From Trichosporon coremiiforme (lineage: Eukaryota; Basidiomycota; Tremellomycetes; Trichosporonales; Trichosporonaceae), in contig BCJJ01000001.1 in the NCBI GenBank assembly GCA_039545355.1, forward strand, positions 742,570-806,569: a DNA stretch of 64,000 bases, given 5' to 3'. The notes below the pieces were generated by a model that did not search any database, was not told where the DNA came from, and worked only from the letters and a program-made list of their open reading frames with translations. Shown here piece by piece: positions 44,174 to 55,793 of this stretch (positions are counted from its first letter, which is position 1; each line of letters starts with the position of its first letter). A program made the translations under genes and the position numbers.

Positions 44174-46640
44174 ATGTCGCACCATCGCCGGAGAAGGCAA
44201 GCGCCAGCACCTGTGCAGGTCATCGCCGACCCGGAAGGCGATGCTCCGTCACTCAGCGTCACTATGCTCGGCGCCGGACAGGAGGTCGGCCGGTCCTGTT
44301 GCGTGATTCAACATCGAGGCAAGACCATTGTTTGTGATGCCGGCCTCCATCCTGCCTATCCCGGCCTGGGAGGCTTGCCCTTTATTGACGAGCTCGACTG
44401 GAGTACTGTGGACGCCATCCTGATTACCCAGTGAGTGGGCGACGCTTGCTGAGCTGTGCCGTCCAGCACATGAGCTGCGGACCTGTGGTACGACAGCTTA
44501 CATCCAGCTTCCATGTCGACCACGCAGCAGCCCTACCGTATATTATGGAGAAGGTGGGATTATAGCTGATAGCCTGGAGTTCCTGACTAACCTCAGACCA
44601 ACTTCCGTGACGGAAACGGCAAGGTGTACATGACGCACGCGACACGAGCCATCTACGGTCTGACAATGATGGACACAGTTCGCATCAAGTGAGCTCCTGC
44701 GACGCTCCGAGTAGCTGACTTTCAGTGACCAGAACGCCGAAGCTGCGGGGAGGCTATACAACGAGGCGGATGTGCAGGCGAGCTGGGAGAACACGATCGC
44801 GGTCGACTATCACCAGGACATCAACATCTCCGGTGGACTCCGGTTTACGCCGTACCACGCTGGCCACGTGCTGGGGGCGTCGATGTTCCTCATCGAGATC
44901 GCGGGACTGAAGGTGCTCTACACGGGAGATTACTCGCGAGAAGAGGACCGGCATCTTGTCATCGCCGAGGTGCCGCCCGTGAAGCCGGATGTGATGATCT
45001 GCGAGAGCACATTCGGAGTGCACACGCTACCTGACAGGAAGGACAAGGAGGAGCAGTTCACAAGTGAGCTAGATGAACTGCGTTTGTTAACTAAATACCA
45101 GCACTTGTTTCGAACATCGTGCGAAGAGGCGGCAAGGTGTTGATGCCGATTCCGTCGTTCGGTAACGGACAGGAGCTCGCGCTGCTACTCGACGACTATT
45201 GGAACGACCACCCGGAACTGCAAGGTGTGCCGATCTACTTTGCGTCTGGACTGTTCCAGCGCGGCATGCGAGTGTACAAGAAGTACGTGCACACGATGAA
45301 CGCGAACATTCGGTCGCGGTTCGCCCGACGAGACAACCCGTTCGACTTCAAGTACGTCAAATGGCTGAAGGACCCAAAGCGGTTGGATCACAAGCAGCCG
45401 TGTGTCGTGATGGCGTCTGCGCAGTTCATGTCGTTCGGTCTGTCGCGTGAGCTGCTGGAAGAATGGGCTCCGGACCCGAAGAACGGTGTCATCGTGACCG
45501 GATATTCCATCGAGGGCACCATGGCCCGCACGCTGCTCGGCGAGCCGGACCACATCGAGTCCCTCCGCGGCGGACGCAGCATCCCCCGCCGGTGCACGGT
45601 CAAGGAGATCTCATTTGGCGCGCACGTCGACTACGCGCAGAACTCCAAGTTCATCCAGGAGATCGGTGCACAGCACGTGGTGCTCGTCCACGGCGAGGCG
45701 TCACAGATGGGTCGTCTTCGTGCGGCGCTTCGCGACCAGTACGCGACGAGGGGACAGGAAATCAACATTCACACGCCAAAGAACCTCGAGCCGCTCGTGC
45801 TTAACTTCCGCACCGAGCGTGTCGCCAAGGCGATCGGAACGCTCGCTGAGGAGCGTCCGACACACGGCGCTGAGGTCCGCGGCCTTCTCGTCAGCAAGGA
45901 CTTCTCTTACACCCTCCTCGACCCCAAGGACCTGAAGGACTTCACGGGACTTTCGACGAGCACGATCGTGCAGAGGCAGAGCCTGCCCATTGGCGTCGAC
46001 TTCATGGTCGTCCGATGGCATCTCGAGGGCATGTACGGCGAGGTTGAGGAAAGCAAGGACGAGGAAGGACGGGATCGGTTGACGGTAAGCTGCGGTGTCT
46101 TCCATCAAGCTGACACCAGATCATGAACGCTGTCCGCATCGTGCGCATGAGCGACACCGAGATCCAGATGCAGTGGGTCTCGAACACGTCCAATGACATG
46201 ATCGCCGACAGCGCGCTCGTGGTGCTGCTCGGCATTGACGCCAGTCCCGCCACCGTCAAGAGTGAGTTGACTCTGACTGTTGCCGAACTGACGTTGCAGT
46301 GACGACAAATCCCCACCCGCACGCGCACCACGACCACGCCCCGGGCAAGTCGTCGCACGACTTCGATACGCTTCGCATGTTCCTGGAGGCGCACTTTGGG
46401 CACGTGACTGAGCCGTCGACGGACCCGGACGACGACGAGTACCTCCAGATGAAGGTGAATGTGGACGGCGTCGACGCCGTCGTCGACCTGATCAGCATGA
46501 AGGTCGACTGCGACAATGAGGAGCTCAAGGGCAGGATAGAGAAGGTCGTCGAGATGGCGCTCACGACCATGACGCCGTTGAGCCGCTTGTTCGCGGGTCA
46601 GGCCCTCGAGGGAAGCCTCCCCGAGATCAAGGCGAAGTAG
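44174..46640 (+). CDS. YSH1: mRNA 3'-end endonuclease Ysh1 (CPSF73)
   Basis: Seven exons (44174-44430, 44508-44553, 44597-44688, 44726-45063, 45102-46084, 46120-46261, 46300-46640) give 732 aa. This is the zinc-dependent nuclease that cuts pre-mRNA before polyadenylation. The metallo-beta-lactamase fold has SVTMLGAGQEVGRSCCVIQH, the metal motif HFHVDH (86-91), PYHAGHVLGASMFLIEIAG and YTGDYSREEDRHL. The beta-CASP part holds CESTFG, GKVLMPIPSFGNGQELALLL and GVIVTGYSIEGTMARTLLGE. VKEISFGAHVDYAQN and HVVLVHGEASQMGRLRAALR follow. The first intron splits the codon for the first metal-binding His; only the acceptor at 44507 restores it. The C-terminal domain includes a His-rich loop (HPHAHHDHAPG). 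Confidence 0.96.
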
Positions 46641-46974
46641 ATAGGCAGGAAGGAACACGAGGAAGCGTAGAGGCAGTACATACTTAGATTCATACTCTGT
46701 AGCATCCACATACCAGATAGCTGCCACATAGTGGATGACACCTCATCATCATGCTAGCCCAGCTTTCTGCCGGGTCGTCGCGTTGTGAGCTGCTGACTGC
46801 ACGCTACTCGCATGCTTGCAAAATGCAAAATGCGGGAACGAATTCACTCCCTACTCGTGACAATTACTACCTAACATGCATCGATCGATCCGTAATAATC
46901 TATAGACACGCAAGCTCCAAAATATGTGTGTGTATGTACTGCGATGCCCAGTACGTGGTGAGCTACAACGCATC
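46641..46974. other. Convergent intergenic region YSH1 / VPS1
   Basis: 334 bp between 3' ends, locally AT-rich; nothing recognised. Confidence 0.4.
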
Positions 46975-49237
46975 TTAAACAGTGGCGACAATCTCCTCGG
47001 CCCGCTGGAGAGCCTTGGTGAGCTTGACGAGCTCACGTCTCCTGCTGACAATGTCGGGGCTCTCCTTGAGAATCTCCTCAATGACATTCGGCTGGTAGAG
47101 GTTCATGAGGAGGTGCTGCTGGAGCGTCTCCTTGCAGTGGTTGACGAGGTTGAGCGAGATCGCCTTGGGCACCATGTCGATCATTTCACGCTGGATAACG
47201 TTGAAGTACGACTTGATAAGGCTGTCATGGTCAGCTAAAGCACAAGAGAGGGCTAGCAATACTCACAGCTTGATAACCTCCGTCTCCATAAGCTCACGGT
47301 CCGAGAGCTGGTTTACAGGCTTGATGATGGGGGGAGGAGCCTCCATCGCCGCCGCACCCTTGCGCTTAGCCTTGTCCTTGTTGAAGAAGGAGCCGAAGAA
47401 CGAGTCGTCCCTCTTCGTCTCAAGGTCGCCAAGATCCTTGGGCTTCTTAGGGTCGACCTTCTCAGGAGGCTTGTTGGCGTTGAGGCGCTCCTGAACAATG
47501 GCCATGGCCTTGTGACCGTTCAGGAAGTCGGGGTGGGTAGTGTTGATGTAGCAGGCCTGCATAGCAACCATGTCGGTAACGAGCTTGTTCGTAGGGCCCA
47601 TACAGGTTTTGAAGTAGTTGATGACAACAGAGTTGAAGCGATCCTTGAGCTCGGGATACCGCTTGAAGGCAGCGGTCTTGGCTAAGAGCTGGCCAAGGAT
47701 ACGAATGAGCTCGTCGTACACTAGGGCAACGCATCGCAATGAGGGGTCCTCGAGACGGCGGATCTGCTGCTTCACAATAACCTCGAAGGCGGCCGTTCCG
47801 ACGAAGAGGGAAGGAGTGGAACCGCTTGAGTTGTAAAGGATCGTTCGGATGTCGCCGTCCTTCACCTGGTCGAAAGGGTCGATGCTCTTGACACCGTGGT
47901 TGTAGAGCTCATGGTAGACGTAAGAGATACGGGCACCTCCGGACAGCTCGTTCAGCGAGAGATCGTTGGTGTCACCGTCAATGGAGCGCTGGAACTCCGT
48001 GCAGAAGTCGGTGATAGTCGAGAGCACGACGGAGCCCGGGTTAGTCTCGCCCATGGGGCCACCCAAAGCGTCGAGCTCAGCCGAGTACTTGCTGAGCTGA
48101 GACGAAATACGCGCCTTGATGTCGGGCAGCGTGTTGCGGATGTGGTGCATGAGAATGATGTTGAGCTTGCGGGCAAGCCAAGGGGTACCGCAGTACTGAG
48201 CCTTGGAGGCGTAGCTGGGGTGGTTCTCGAAGAACTTCTTCTCATTCTCAAGAGCCGAGGCGATCGACTTGGAGGTGTCGATGTCACGCTGACCACGGTT
48301 CACGACGGGGACGTAACCGAGACGGAGAGGAATCACACGGCCAGCGAGGATGTCGACAACGTCGGTGCCCTGGTCCATGAGATCGACCTTCGTGAGCACA
48401 CCAATGGTACGGGTTCCCTCGGGGTCCACCTCACGAGCGAGCTTGAGACCGTCAGAGTTGGCCAAGTCAGTGTTGGCAGCCGTAACAGCGAGAATAATGG
48501 CGTTAGGCTTGGAGATGTAACGCATGAGCATGTCGCGAATCTGCTTCTCGATGTCACGAGGTTGGTCGCCGACGGGGACCTTGGTGAGACCGGGCAGGTC
48601 GACCAGGGTAAGGGTAAGGACGTTGGGAGAGAAGATACGCAGGTTGATCGGGTTCGGCGAGATGCCGGCGTTCTTTCCCGTGATCTTCTCCGTGTCCTTC
48701 ACAATCTCGTCACGAATCGCACCGAAGTCGTAGAACTTCTGGCCAGGCAGGTGGAGGAACTCTCCCCACTCGTCAGGGTTCGTCTCGTTCACGCGCGTCT
48801 TGGCCATAGCGTCGACTAGGGGTGTTAGCGCAAGCAAGGTCAAGCAGACTCACCGACACCCTGCTCTCCGTCCTTCTGCTCGCCATCCTTCTTCTCATCC
48901 TTGGCACCGTTGGCCTTGTGGGTGGCGGGTCGGTTAATGAGCTGAAGCACGAGGGGTCGACGGGTGACGATACCCGATCCTCGGGGCAGGAAGTCACGTC
49001 CAACAATGTTCTCCAGAACCGAGGACTTTCCACTCGACTGCGAACCGATGACCGTAATCTGGGGCAGGTCCTGAATGTTAAAAGGAGTCCACGAAACAGG
49101 TAGGCAATGGTTCTCAGACTCACGATCGTGTTCGGGACGCCGATGGACGCAAAGACGTCCTGGAGCTAGGCAAGTCAGCGATGACGAAGACAACTGAAAC
49201 AAACCTTGTTGACGAGAGAGATGAGTTGCTGATCCAT
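46975..49237 (-). CDS. VPS1: Dynamin-like GTPase Vps1
   Basis: Five exons (49237-49205, 49165-49124, 49070-48854, 48815-47267, 47221-46975) give 695 aa. Vps1 is a large GTPase for vacuolar/endosomal traffic and peroxisome division. The GTP-binding P-loop is [12 protein letters not shown] (34-45), preceded by IDLPQITV, which fits Vps1 better than Dnm1. [40 protein letters not shown] and [20 protein letters not shown] follow. The stalk includes [20 protein letters not shown], and the C-terminal GED is [20 protein letters not shown]. The first three exons are short, and the second (42 nt) carries [14 protein letters not shown]. Codon usage is cleaner than in the neighbours, suggesting high expression (inference). 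Confidence 0.95.
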
Positions 49238-49686
49238 GTTGGTCCGCCTCTATTCACTTATCTTCAGAACTAAGGCAGGTCAGCATTGTCGATCAACTGC
49301 AGTGTGTTGGAGGCGTGATGGGGTTCTCGGACGACATGAGAACGAGCCGCCGAGCGCTCCACCAGCGTTTTTCGCCACTCACAAGGGTATTGAAGCGTTC
49401 CCGGTTACCAGGAGCTGGTTTCTGATGTCTATTCGATGAACTCGGAAGGCTGGTCGGAACAGAGATGAGAAAGATGGATCAAAGTTGGAAACTGACAATG
49501 ACGATAGCGAGTTGGGACGAGCCAGTGCCGAGGGACGAGGGACGACACGCACGCAACGCCACTCAAGCGGGGAAATTACCCGATTTGGCAATTCCGTCCT
49601 CTTCGGCGTGGAGGTCGTCCACACCTCCATCTTGCCCGTGATAACGAGGTGATCATCGTTTTTGCTTTTCCACACGACCTCGTACC
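49238..49686. promoter_or_regulatory. Divergent promoter VPS1 / unknown membrane protein
   Basis: 449 bp between starts; no clear motif. Confidence 0.4.
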
Positions 49687-50696
49687 ATGCCTTACATATC
49701 GACAGAGGCCCTCGTCGGGGCTGCTCTTCTCGTCGCCCTCGCATTCGGATATCAGCACATCACTGCCGGCAACAACGACGCCGCTTCGCCCGCTAAGAAG
49801 AAGAAGAAGAACAACAAGAAGAAGGGCAAGTCAGTGGCAACGGAGGATGCTGCGCCTGCGCCAGTCGCCGTTGCCAGCGGATCCGAGGCGGAGACGAAGA
49901 GTGCCAAGAACAAGAAGAAGAACAAGGGGAAGCAGCAGGCGCCGGTGAAGGAATCGCAACCGACCCCTCCACCAGCACCCGAGCCTGTTGCCGACGAGCC
50001 GAAATCTTTTGCTGCAGCCGCGCAAGAGGATGAACCGAAGGAGCCCGCGAAACCCAAACTGCTGGCGGAGAAGCTTTTGCCTAAGCCTCGCAAGACTAAG
50101 GTGGACGAGTGAGTTGCGCAAGTGCTCTGTGGCTGACATCCAGCATGCTGGAGCCTGAGGACCGCGCCCCGCACATTGCCCGCGTCATGAAGATCGTGCA
50201 CGACACGCCCCCGTCTCAGAAGGTCTCTTCGTTCGCCGACGACTATGAGGATGACTCTGAGGGATCCTCCCCCAAGCCGCAGAACGACGGCTGGAACGTT
50301 GTTGCGGCCAAGAAGAGTGAGTGAGCAGCTGATGGAAATCACTGACGTTTCTCAGAGCCGGTGTCTCTCAGCATTGGCGGAACTCCAGCTCCTTACAAGC
50401 ACAGCAGTGACACTAGCGACGGTCTCACCAAACTGCAGCGCAAGAACCAAAAGAAGGCTGAGGCTAAGAAGGCTGCCAAGGCCGCTGAGGAGGCTGACCG
50501 TCTGCGCCGCTTGGCCATGCACAAAAAGGACTTGGAGAGGTGAGCGAGCCTTAATGGAGTATACTGACGGAGTAGGGAAAAGATCAACCAGATTTATGCG
50601 ACGTCTCAGAAGAAGGTCGTCCGAAGTAATGGCAAGGTGCTGAGCGGAGGGCAACAGGCGTCTGTTAACAGCAACGGCCAGCTCGTGTGGGACTGA
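49687..50696 (+). CDS. Hypothetical Lys-rich protein with N-terminal membrane anchor
   Basis: Four exons (49687-50108, 50144-50316, 50356-50539, 50576-50696) give 299 aa. I do not recognise the family. One likely membrane helix (ALVGAALLVALAFGYQHIT, about 8-26) is followed by a very basic KKKKKNNKKKGK stretch, suggesting a cytosolic tail with the positive side next to the membrane. A Pro/Ala-rich region follows, then APHIARVMKIVHDTPPSQKV and NDGWNVVAAKKPVSLSIGG. A Lys/Ala-rich coiled coil (KKAEAKKAAKAAEEADRLRR) comes next, and it ends QLVWD. The topology suggests an ER or vesicle membrane protein (inference). Each junction keeps phase and has a GTGAG donor. Confidence 0.75.
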
Positions 50697-51271
50697 GGAG
50701 ATGGGAAATGCTCGTGGGAGCATGTAGAACTTTTAGACACAACACTCATTTGCATTTGCTTAGCACTGTCACCACCGGGCAACACTCAGTCGGCGCTCTA
50801 TTGTCCAGTACTGCAGATCAGGAAACGCGTCAGTCGCGTGCGATGGTCGTGTGGGGTCCGTGCAAATTCCGGGATTAGAGAGGTTGATTAGACATGACGT
50901 CACTATGAAGCTGCACATTAAGCTCTGCATTAGAAATCGGCCTAATGGTTGCGGTCGGCGCGGCCGGGTCCTGCTGTGGTGGAGGCTAGGCTGCGCGACT
51001 ACGGTTTCGGTCGTGTCCGATGTCAGGTCCAGTGTGTCCCACCGGAACTAGGAATCCGAGGGACAACAGTAACACCCACTCTGCTCACTCCAGCATCTGC
51101 AAGCATGTGTTTCGCGTCTTCCCCGGCTTCCCCGCACCCCCAGATCCCCACCCCATCTCCTGGCTGGGCCCCGTTATATACATCCTCGCTCACCTGATCC
51201 TTCCCTCCTCATTGTCTGTCATCTGGTTTGGGAATCTTGCCTGCCCAACGCCAGCAAGCTTCTACTTCACC
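50697..51271. promoter_or_regulatory. Promoter region of DHTKD1 with CRE and ATTAG boxes
   Basis: 575 bp. It holds GATTAG at 50885-50890, a perfect CRE (TGACGTCA) at 50895-50902, GCATTAG at 50927-50933 and CCTAATG at 50941-50947. CRE is the classic ATF/CREB-type bZIP site. The rest is unremarkable. Confidence 0.5.
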
Positions 51272-54200
51272 ATGCTCCGGCTTCCTCGCGCGACCGTTCC
51301 TCGCGCGCTGTGCCGCGCAAGGCGCTACCACGACGACGCGAGCTTTGGCTATCGTGTACCCCGCAAGTATGAGCTCCCTGACTGTGAGTGTCCACGCCGC
51401 CACGCTGTTGGCCATCCTAAGGAAGGCGATAACTGACAATAGACACACCGGAGGAGTTCGCCAACCGCAATGAGAATGCCCCTTTAATGCGTTATGTTGA
51501 AATGATGCGACGCCATGGTCACCGCGCTGCCAAGGTAGGCTGGAGGCGCTGTGAGGTAGCTGACAACAGATTGACCCTTTGGACTTAATGGAGAGAGAGT
51601 ACGTATCAGAATGATCTGGCAGTCTGCGACTTCTGCTAACAGTAGTCCCGTGTCTGCCCTCGACCCGTACCGTTACGGTCTCGACGACAAGACCACCTAC
51701 TCTCTGAACGGTATCATGCATCTTCCTCAGTCCCCGTCTCCGCGCAGTGCCACGGGCGAAGGCGAGGACACCGCCCTTCCTCTCAGCGAGATCCAGAAGC
51801 ATCTTATGGAGGCCTATGTCGACAAGATTGGGTATGAGTTCCAGCACTGCCCCAACAAGTCTGAGAGGCTGTGGTTCTCCCATCTCATTGAGACTAAGTG
51901 CGAGACCGTCCCCATGGATGACAAGAGAAGGAAGCGTGTCTGGAAGCTCCTGAGCAACTCGGAGGAGTTCGACAGGTTCATGGCCAAGAAGTTCCCCAAC
52001 TTGAAGCGATACGGTGAGTGACTGAACGCCGATTGTTAGCTTACGCCAGGTTGTGAGGGTGCCGAGAGCATGCTGCCGGCGCTTGACACGCTGTTCGAGC
52101 TCGGAGCCAAGTGTAAGCTTTCGGGCGCTGGACATTAGTTGACAGACAGCCGGTCTTGGTGATATCGTGGTCTGCCTTCCTCATCGAGGACGCTTGTCTC
52201 TGTTGACGGAGCCTTCCATGCTGAAGTACCCGCATGAGGCTCTCTTCTCCAAGGTCAAAGGCAATCCCGAATTCGACCCGGCTACTGCCCCTGGAGCGAC
52301 GGGTGATGTGATCTCGCACTTGGCCGCGATCTCCGACCTCGAATACGACGGGAAGCCTGTGAAGGTCGAGGTGCTCCAGAACCCTTCCCACCTGGAGGCT
52401 GTCAACCCGGTGGCGCTCGGCATCACCCGCGCGAAGCAGATGAATCTTCTGAAGTCGAGCCCTGCCGAGTGTCAGCTCGGCGACCGCGTCCTGTGTGTTC
52501 AGCTGCATGGTGATGCTGCCTTCTCCGGCCAAGGCGTCGTTACGGAGAGTCTCGGCCTCAGCGGTCTGCCACACTATGGCTCTGGCGGCACCGTGCACAT
52601 CATCGTCAAGTAAGCTGTTGCCGCCTTGTCTTCGCTGACCTCAGCAATAACATTGGCTACACCACGCCAGCGTCGTTCTCGCGCTCGTCACTGTACGCCT
52701 CAGACATTGGGAAGGCAATCGGATGTCCTATCCTCCACGTCAATGGTGACCACCCCGAGGATGTGGTGCGCGCAGTGGACATCGCGTTCCAGTACCGCAA
52801 CATGTTCCGCAAGGATGTCATCATTGACCTCATCTGCTACCGCCGTTGGGGTCACAACGAGCTGGATGAGCCCGGTTACACCCAGCGTAAGTTTTTGAGA
52901 CGAGCGTCAACTAACATCAGCTTTGATGTACGAGAAGATCCGGTCGCGCAAGTCTGTTCCTGAGCTTTACGAAGAGAAACTGATCGTGAATAGAGAGTAG
53001 CAATAGCGGAAGCTGACGCCAGGCCAACAAGGTTCTGACGGAAGAGGAAGCCAAGTCGGGCCGTGGTGTCTACCAGAACGTCATGGGCGATGCCCTGGAG
53101 AAGGTGGGATCTTTCAAGCCCAAGTCGGAGATGCTCGGCGGCAAGTGGAAGGACATGGTGTGGCCGGCCTCCAAGGAAGCCAAGCCTGATCCGGAGACCG
53201 GCCTGGCCGAGGATCGTCTGAAGGAGGTTGGTCGCGCCAGTGTTGAGCTACCCGACTCGTTCAACCTGCACTCCCGTCTGAAGCGTCATATCTCCTCCAG
53301 GCTGAAGGGCCTGGACGGCAAGGTCGACTTCGCGACCGCTGAGGCTATGGCCTTCGGCACCCTCATGCAAGATGGCTATGACGTCCGCATCTCCGGCGAG
53401 GACGTCGGTCGTGGAACATTTTCTCAGCGGTGAGTACGGCACCCCTTTCGACTGAGTTTTGTCTGACCGTCACAGTCATGCCATGTACGTCGACCAGAAG
53501 GACGAGTCTTGCTACGTTCCCCTGAACGACTCTCTGAAGGCCCAAGGCAAGCTGGAGCTTGCGAACAGTATGTCACCGTTCCGAAGACTCTCGCTGACTT
53601 TGCAGGCTCGCTGAGTGAGTTCGCTGTTCTTGGATTCGAAGTCGGCATGTCATGGGCGAACCCCCGGTTGCTGCCCATCTGGGAGGCCCAGTTCGGTGAC
53701 TTCTTCAATGGCGCGCAGATCATGATTGATACGTTCATCGCTGGGGCCCAGGGTGAGTAGGAGGCAATGAGACATACCTAACATTTCCAGCGAAGTGGCT
53801 TAAGCAGAGCGGTCTCGTCTTGATGCTCCCCCATGGCTTCGACGGAGCCGGTCCAGAGCACTCGTCCTGTAAGATCGAGAGGTTCTTGCAGGCTTCGGAC
53901 GATGGTACGGCGACTCCGGCGCACGACGTGAACCTCATCGTGGCCAACCCCTCCACTCCAGCTCAGCTGTATCACCTGTTGCGACGGCAGATGATGCGGA
54001 ACTTCCGCAAGCCGTTGGTCATTGCTTCACCGAAGGGTCTCCTGCGGTCTCCCGTGAGTAAAGCGCAGTGCATGCAGTTATGCACCGCGGCCGCGTTTTT
54101 TTGCGCGTCGGCCCCGGTTTGCCCGTCATTCGGTCACCGGCGTGATTGGTTCCCTTGTCGATCTCGGATTCGCTGACGCCACAGGCTGCGGCGTCCCCTG

Positions 54201-54625
54201 TGCAGGACATGGGCCCTGGCACGAAGTTCCAACCCGTGCTTATCGACGCCGTCGACGACGCCCAGCGCGTCATTGTGTGCAGCGGCAAGCACTACTATAC
54301 GGTGAAGGAGGTGGCGAACGCCAGTGACAAGCCTGTGACATTCATCCGTATTGAGGAACTGTCCCCGTTCCCTGCCGCCGAACTGAAGGAGGCCCTGCAG
54401 GCGGTCAAGGGCGAGAACACTCCGGTGATTTTCGCGCAGGAGGAGCCCGAAAATGCCGGCGCCTGGTCGTTCGTGAGACCGCGCTTGGACGCGGTGTTGG
54501 CAGAACTGGGCAGGCCCCCCTCCACATACGCCGGCCGCAAGGCCGGGGCTACAACGGCCGTCGGAGTGGGTGCGTGGCACAAGGCGGAGGCGGAGGCGAT
54601 CGTGAAGGCTGCTTTGGGATCCTAG
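51272..54625 (+). CDS. DHTKD1: 2-oxoadipate dehydrogenase E1 (DHTKD1 type), mitochondrial
   Basis: Thirteen exons (51272-51383, 51443-51534, 51570-51598, 51643-52013, 52050-52112, 52150-52609, 52645-52886, 52921-52985, 53023-53429, 53476-53567, 53606-53752, 53791-54053, 54185-54625) give 927 aa. The Arg-rich N-terminus ([20 protein letters not shown]) fits mitochondrial import. This thiamine-diphosphate enzyme belongs to the OGDH family. [74 protein letters not shown] and [15 protein letters not shown] mark the cofactor domain; [38 protein letters not shown] and [20 protein letters not shown] mark the transketolase domain. The N-terminal third and the length match DHTKD1 (lysine/tryptophan breakdown) better than OGDH (about 1000 aa). 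The acceptor after KLI follows a weak GTGAAT donor. Confidence 0.9.
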
Positions 54626-55080
54626 ACCTCGGAGTTGCTTAGGCTCACCCACTGTATCTGCTAAGTGAAGAAATCGGGGGTGAGCGCGATAGCGATCGCG
54701 AGCGACGCGTTCGTAACGACGTCGAATAGTTGCGATTGCGACTCCAGCTGGAATTTTTCATTCATTTGAATACCGCAGCGATCAAGGTGGCGTACACAGT
54801 ATTCAAAGGCATAGGTTATCTTTAGACAAATATGGATTACATGGACATGCGGCCTGTGGCTCCCACTATGCGAGCCGAGGGCTGGTAGTGGCAGAGACAC
54901 ATGCACAGCACATGGGTTTTCGGAGATGCCAAACTGCCAGTTAGCTGGGCGCGGCCATGTTCCTGCGGTGCCTGCGGCGCGCTTGGTCATGCCCTTCGGA
55001 CTGCTGCTACTGCTGACTGATGATGACTAAATGCGCGCGTTTCGGAACCGCCGTGGCGTCAGTGTTGTCTAACACAGGGC

Positions 55081-55400
55081 GCCATGGCGCAAGCGCAGAT
55101 CCAAGCTGGCGTGAGAGTACGCGAGTGCGAGCGTGGGTGGCATGGCGGCTTCACGTTCTATGTTGGGCAGTCGGGGCTGCGGCAGACACTGCCGGCACCG
55201 AAAACACGCGAGCTCGGCATCGGAAGTGATGACAGAGAACGCCATGGCGTAGGCGCAGATCCCAGCCACGGTATGTAAGTGTGTGAGTGCGAATGTTCAC
55301 GAGAATGGCATTACACGTTCTATGTTAGGCAGTTGAGACTGTAGCAAACGCCGTCGGCGCCGAATACTCGCGAGATCGACGTCGGAAGTAGCAAATGTCT
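55081..55400. repeat. Diverged tandem duplication, about 161-bp unit, 2 copies
   Basis: Copy 1 begins with GCCATGGCG at 55081, copy 2 with the same bases at 55241. Shared blocks include GCGCAGATCC, CACGTTCTATGTT and CGGAAGT at a steady offset of 160-162 bp. Many differences are transitions (C/T, G/A). Confidence 0.75.
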
Positions 55401-55712
55401 CAGTGGGTGCAGATACGCCACTGATCACATGGAGCTTAGGGGCGCTCCAGGTCCAGAGCAAAGTGCACAGCGTGCGGGAGACTCGGCAGTGATCGCCGCT
55501 AGGCTGTGGGCCTTTTTCTGGGGCGCCTCTCAAAGCCGTCGAAGAGCAGCGGCTCGAGCCGGCTGGAAGCCCGTCCAGACAGCTGTCACAGGCACTAGCA
55601 ACGATATGCAGGTTCATCTTGGTGCCGAAAGTTGAACTAGACCAGAACGATATCGAACTCGGACAGGACACAGCGTCCCGTAGCTTCCACGAATCTTACC
55701 ATGGTCAATTGN

Positions 55713-55793
55713 AGTAATTATTTTAGTATTAATGATGGCGACGGTTATATTAAATTAACTAAAACAAGAAGTTGTTTTATTTCTATGGAATTT
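55713..55793 (+). pseudogene. Fragment resembling mitochondrial LAGLIDADG endonuclease DNA (possible NUMT)
   Basis: This short AT-rich island sits in GC-rich DNA. It translates without stops over 27 codons and includes INDGDGYIKLTKTRSCFI, close to the D-G-D-G-Y motif of LAGLIDADG homing endonucleases found in fungal mitochondrial introns. Composition changes sharply at both ends, and the left end abuts the only n in the window. It is too short to be a gene. The mitochondrial origin is inferred from composition and motif. Confidence 0.55.

Noticed and set aside
46975..49237. Call as mitochondrial fission dynamin Dnm1
   Set aside because: IDLPQITV before the P-loop and the middle-domain sequence fit Vps1 better.
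51272..54625. Call as KGD1 alpha-ketoglutarate dehydrogenase
   Set aside because: N-terminal third, length and several motifs fit DHTKD1 better.
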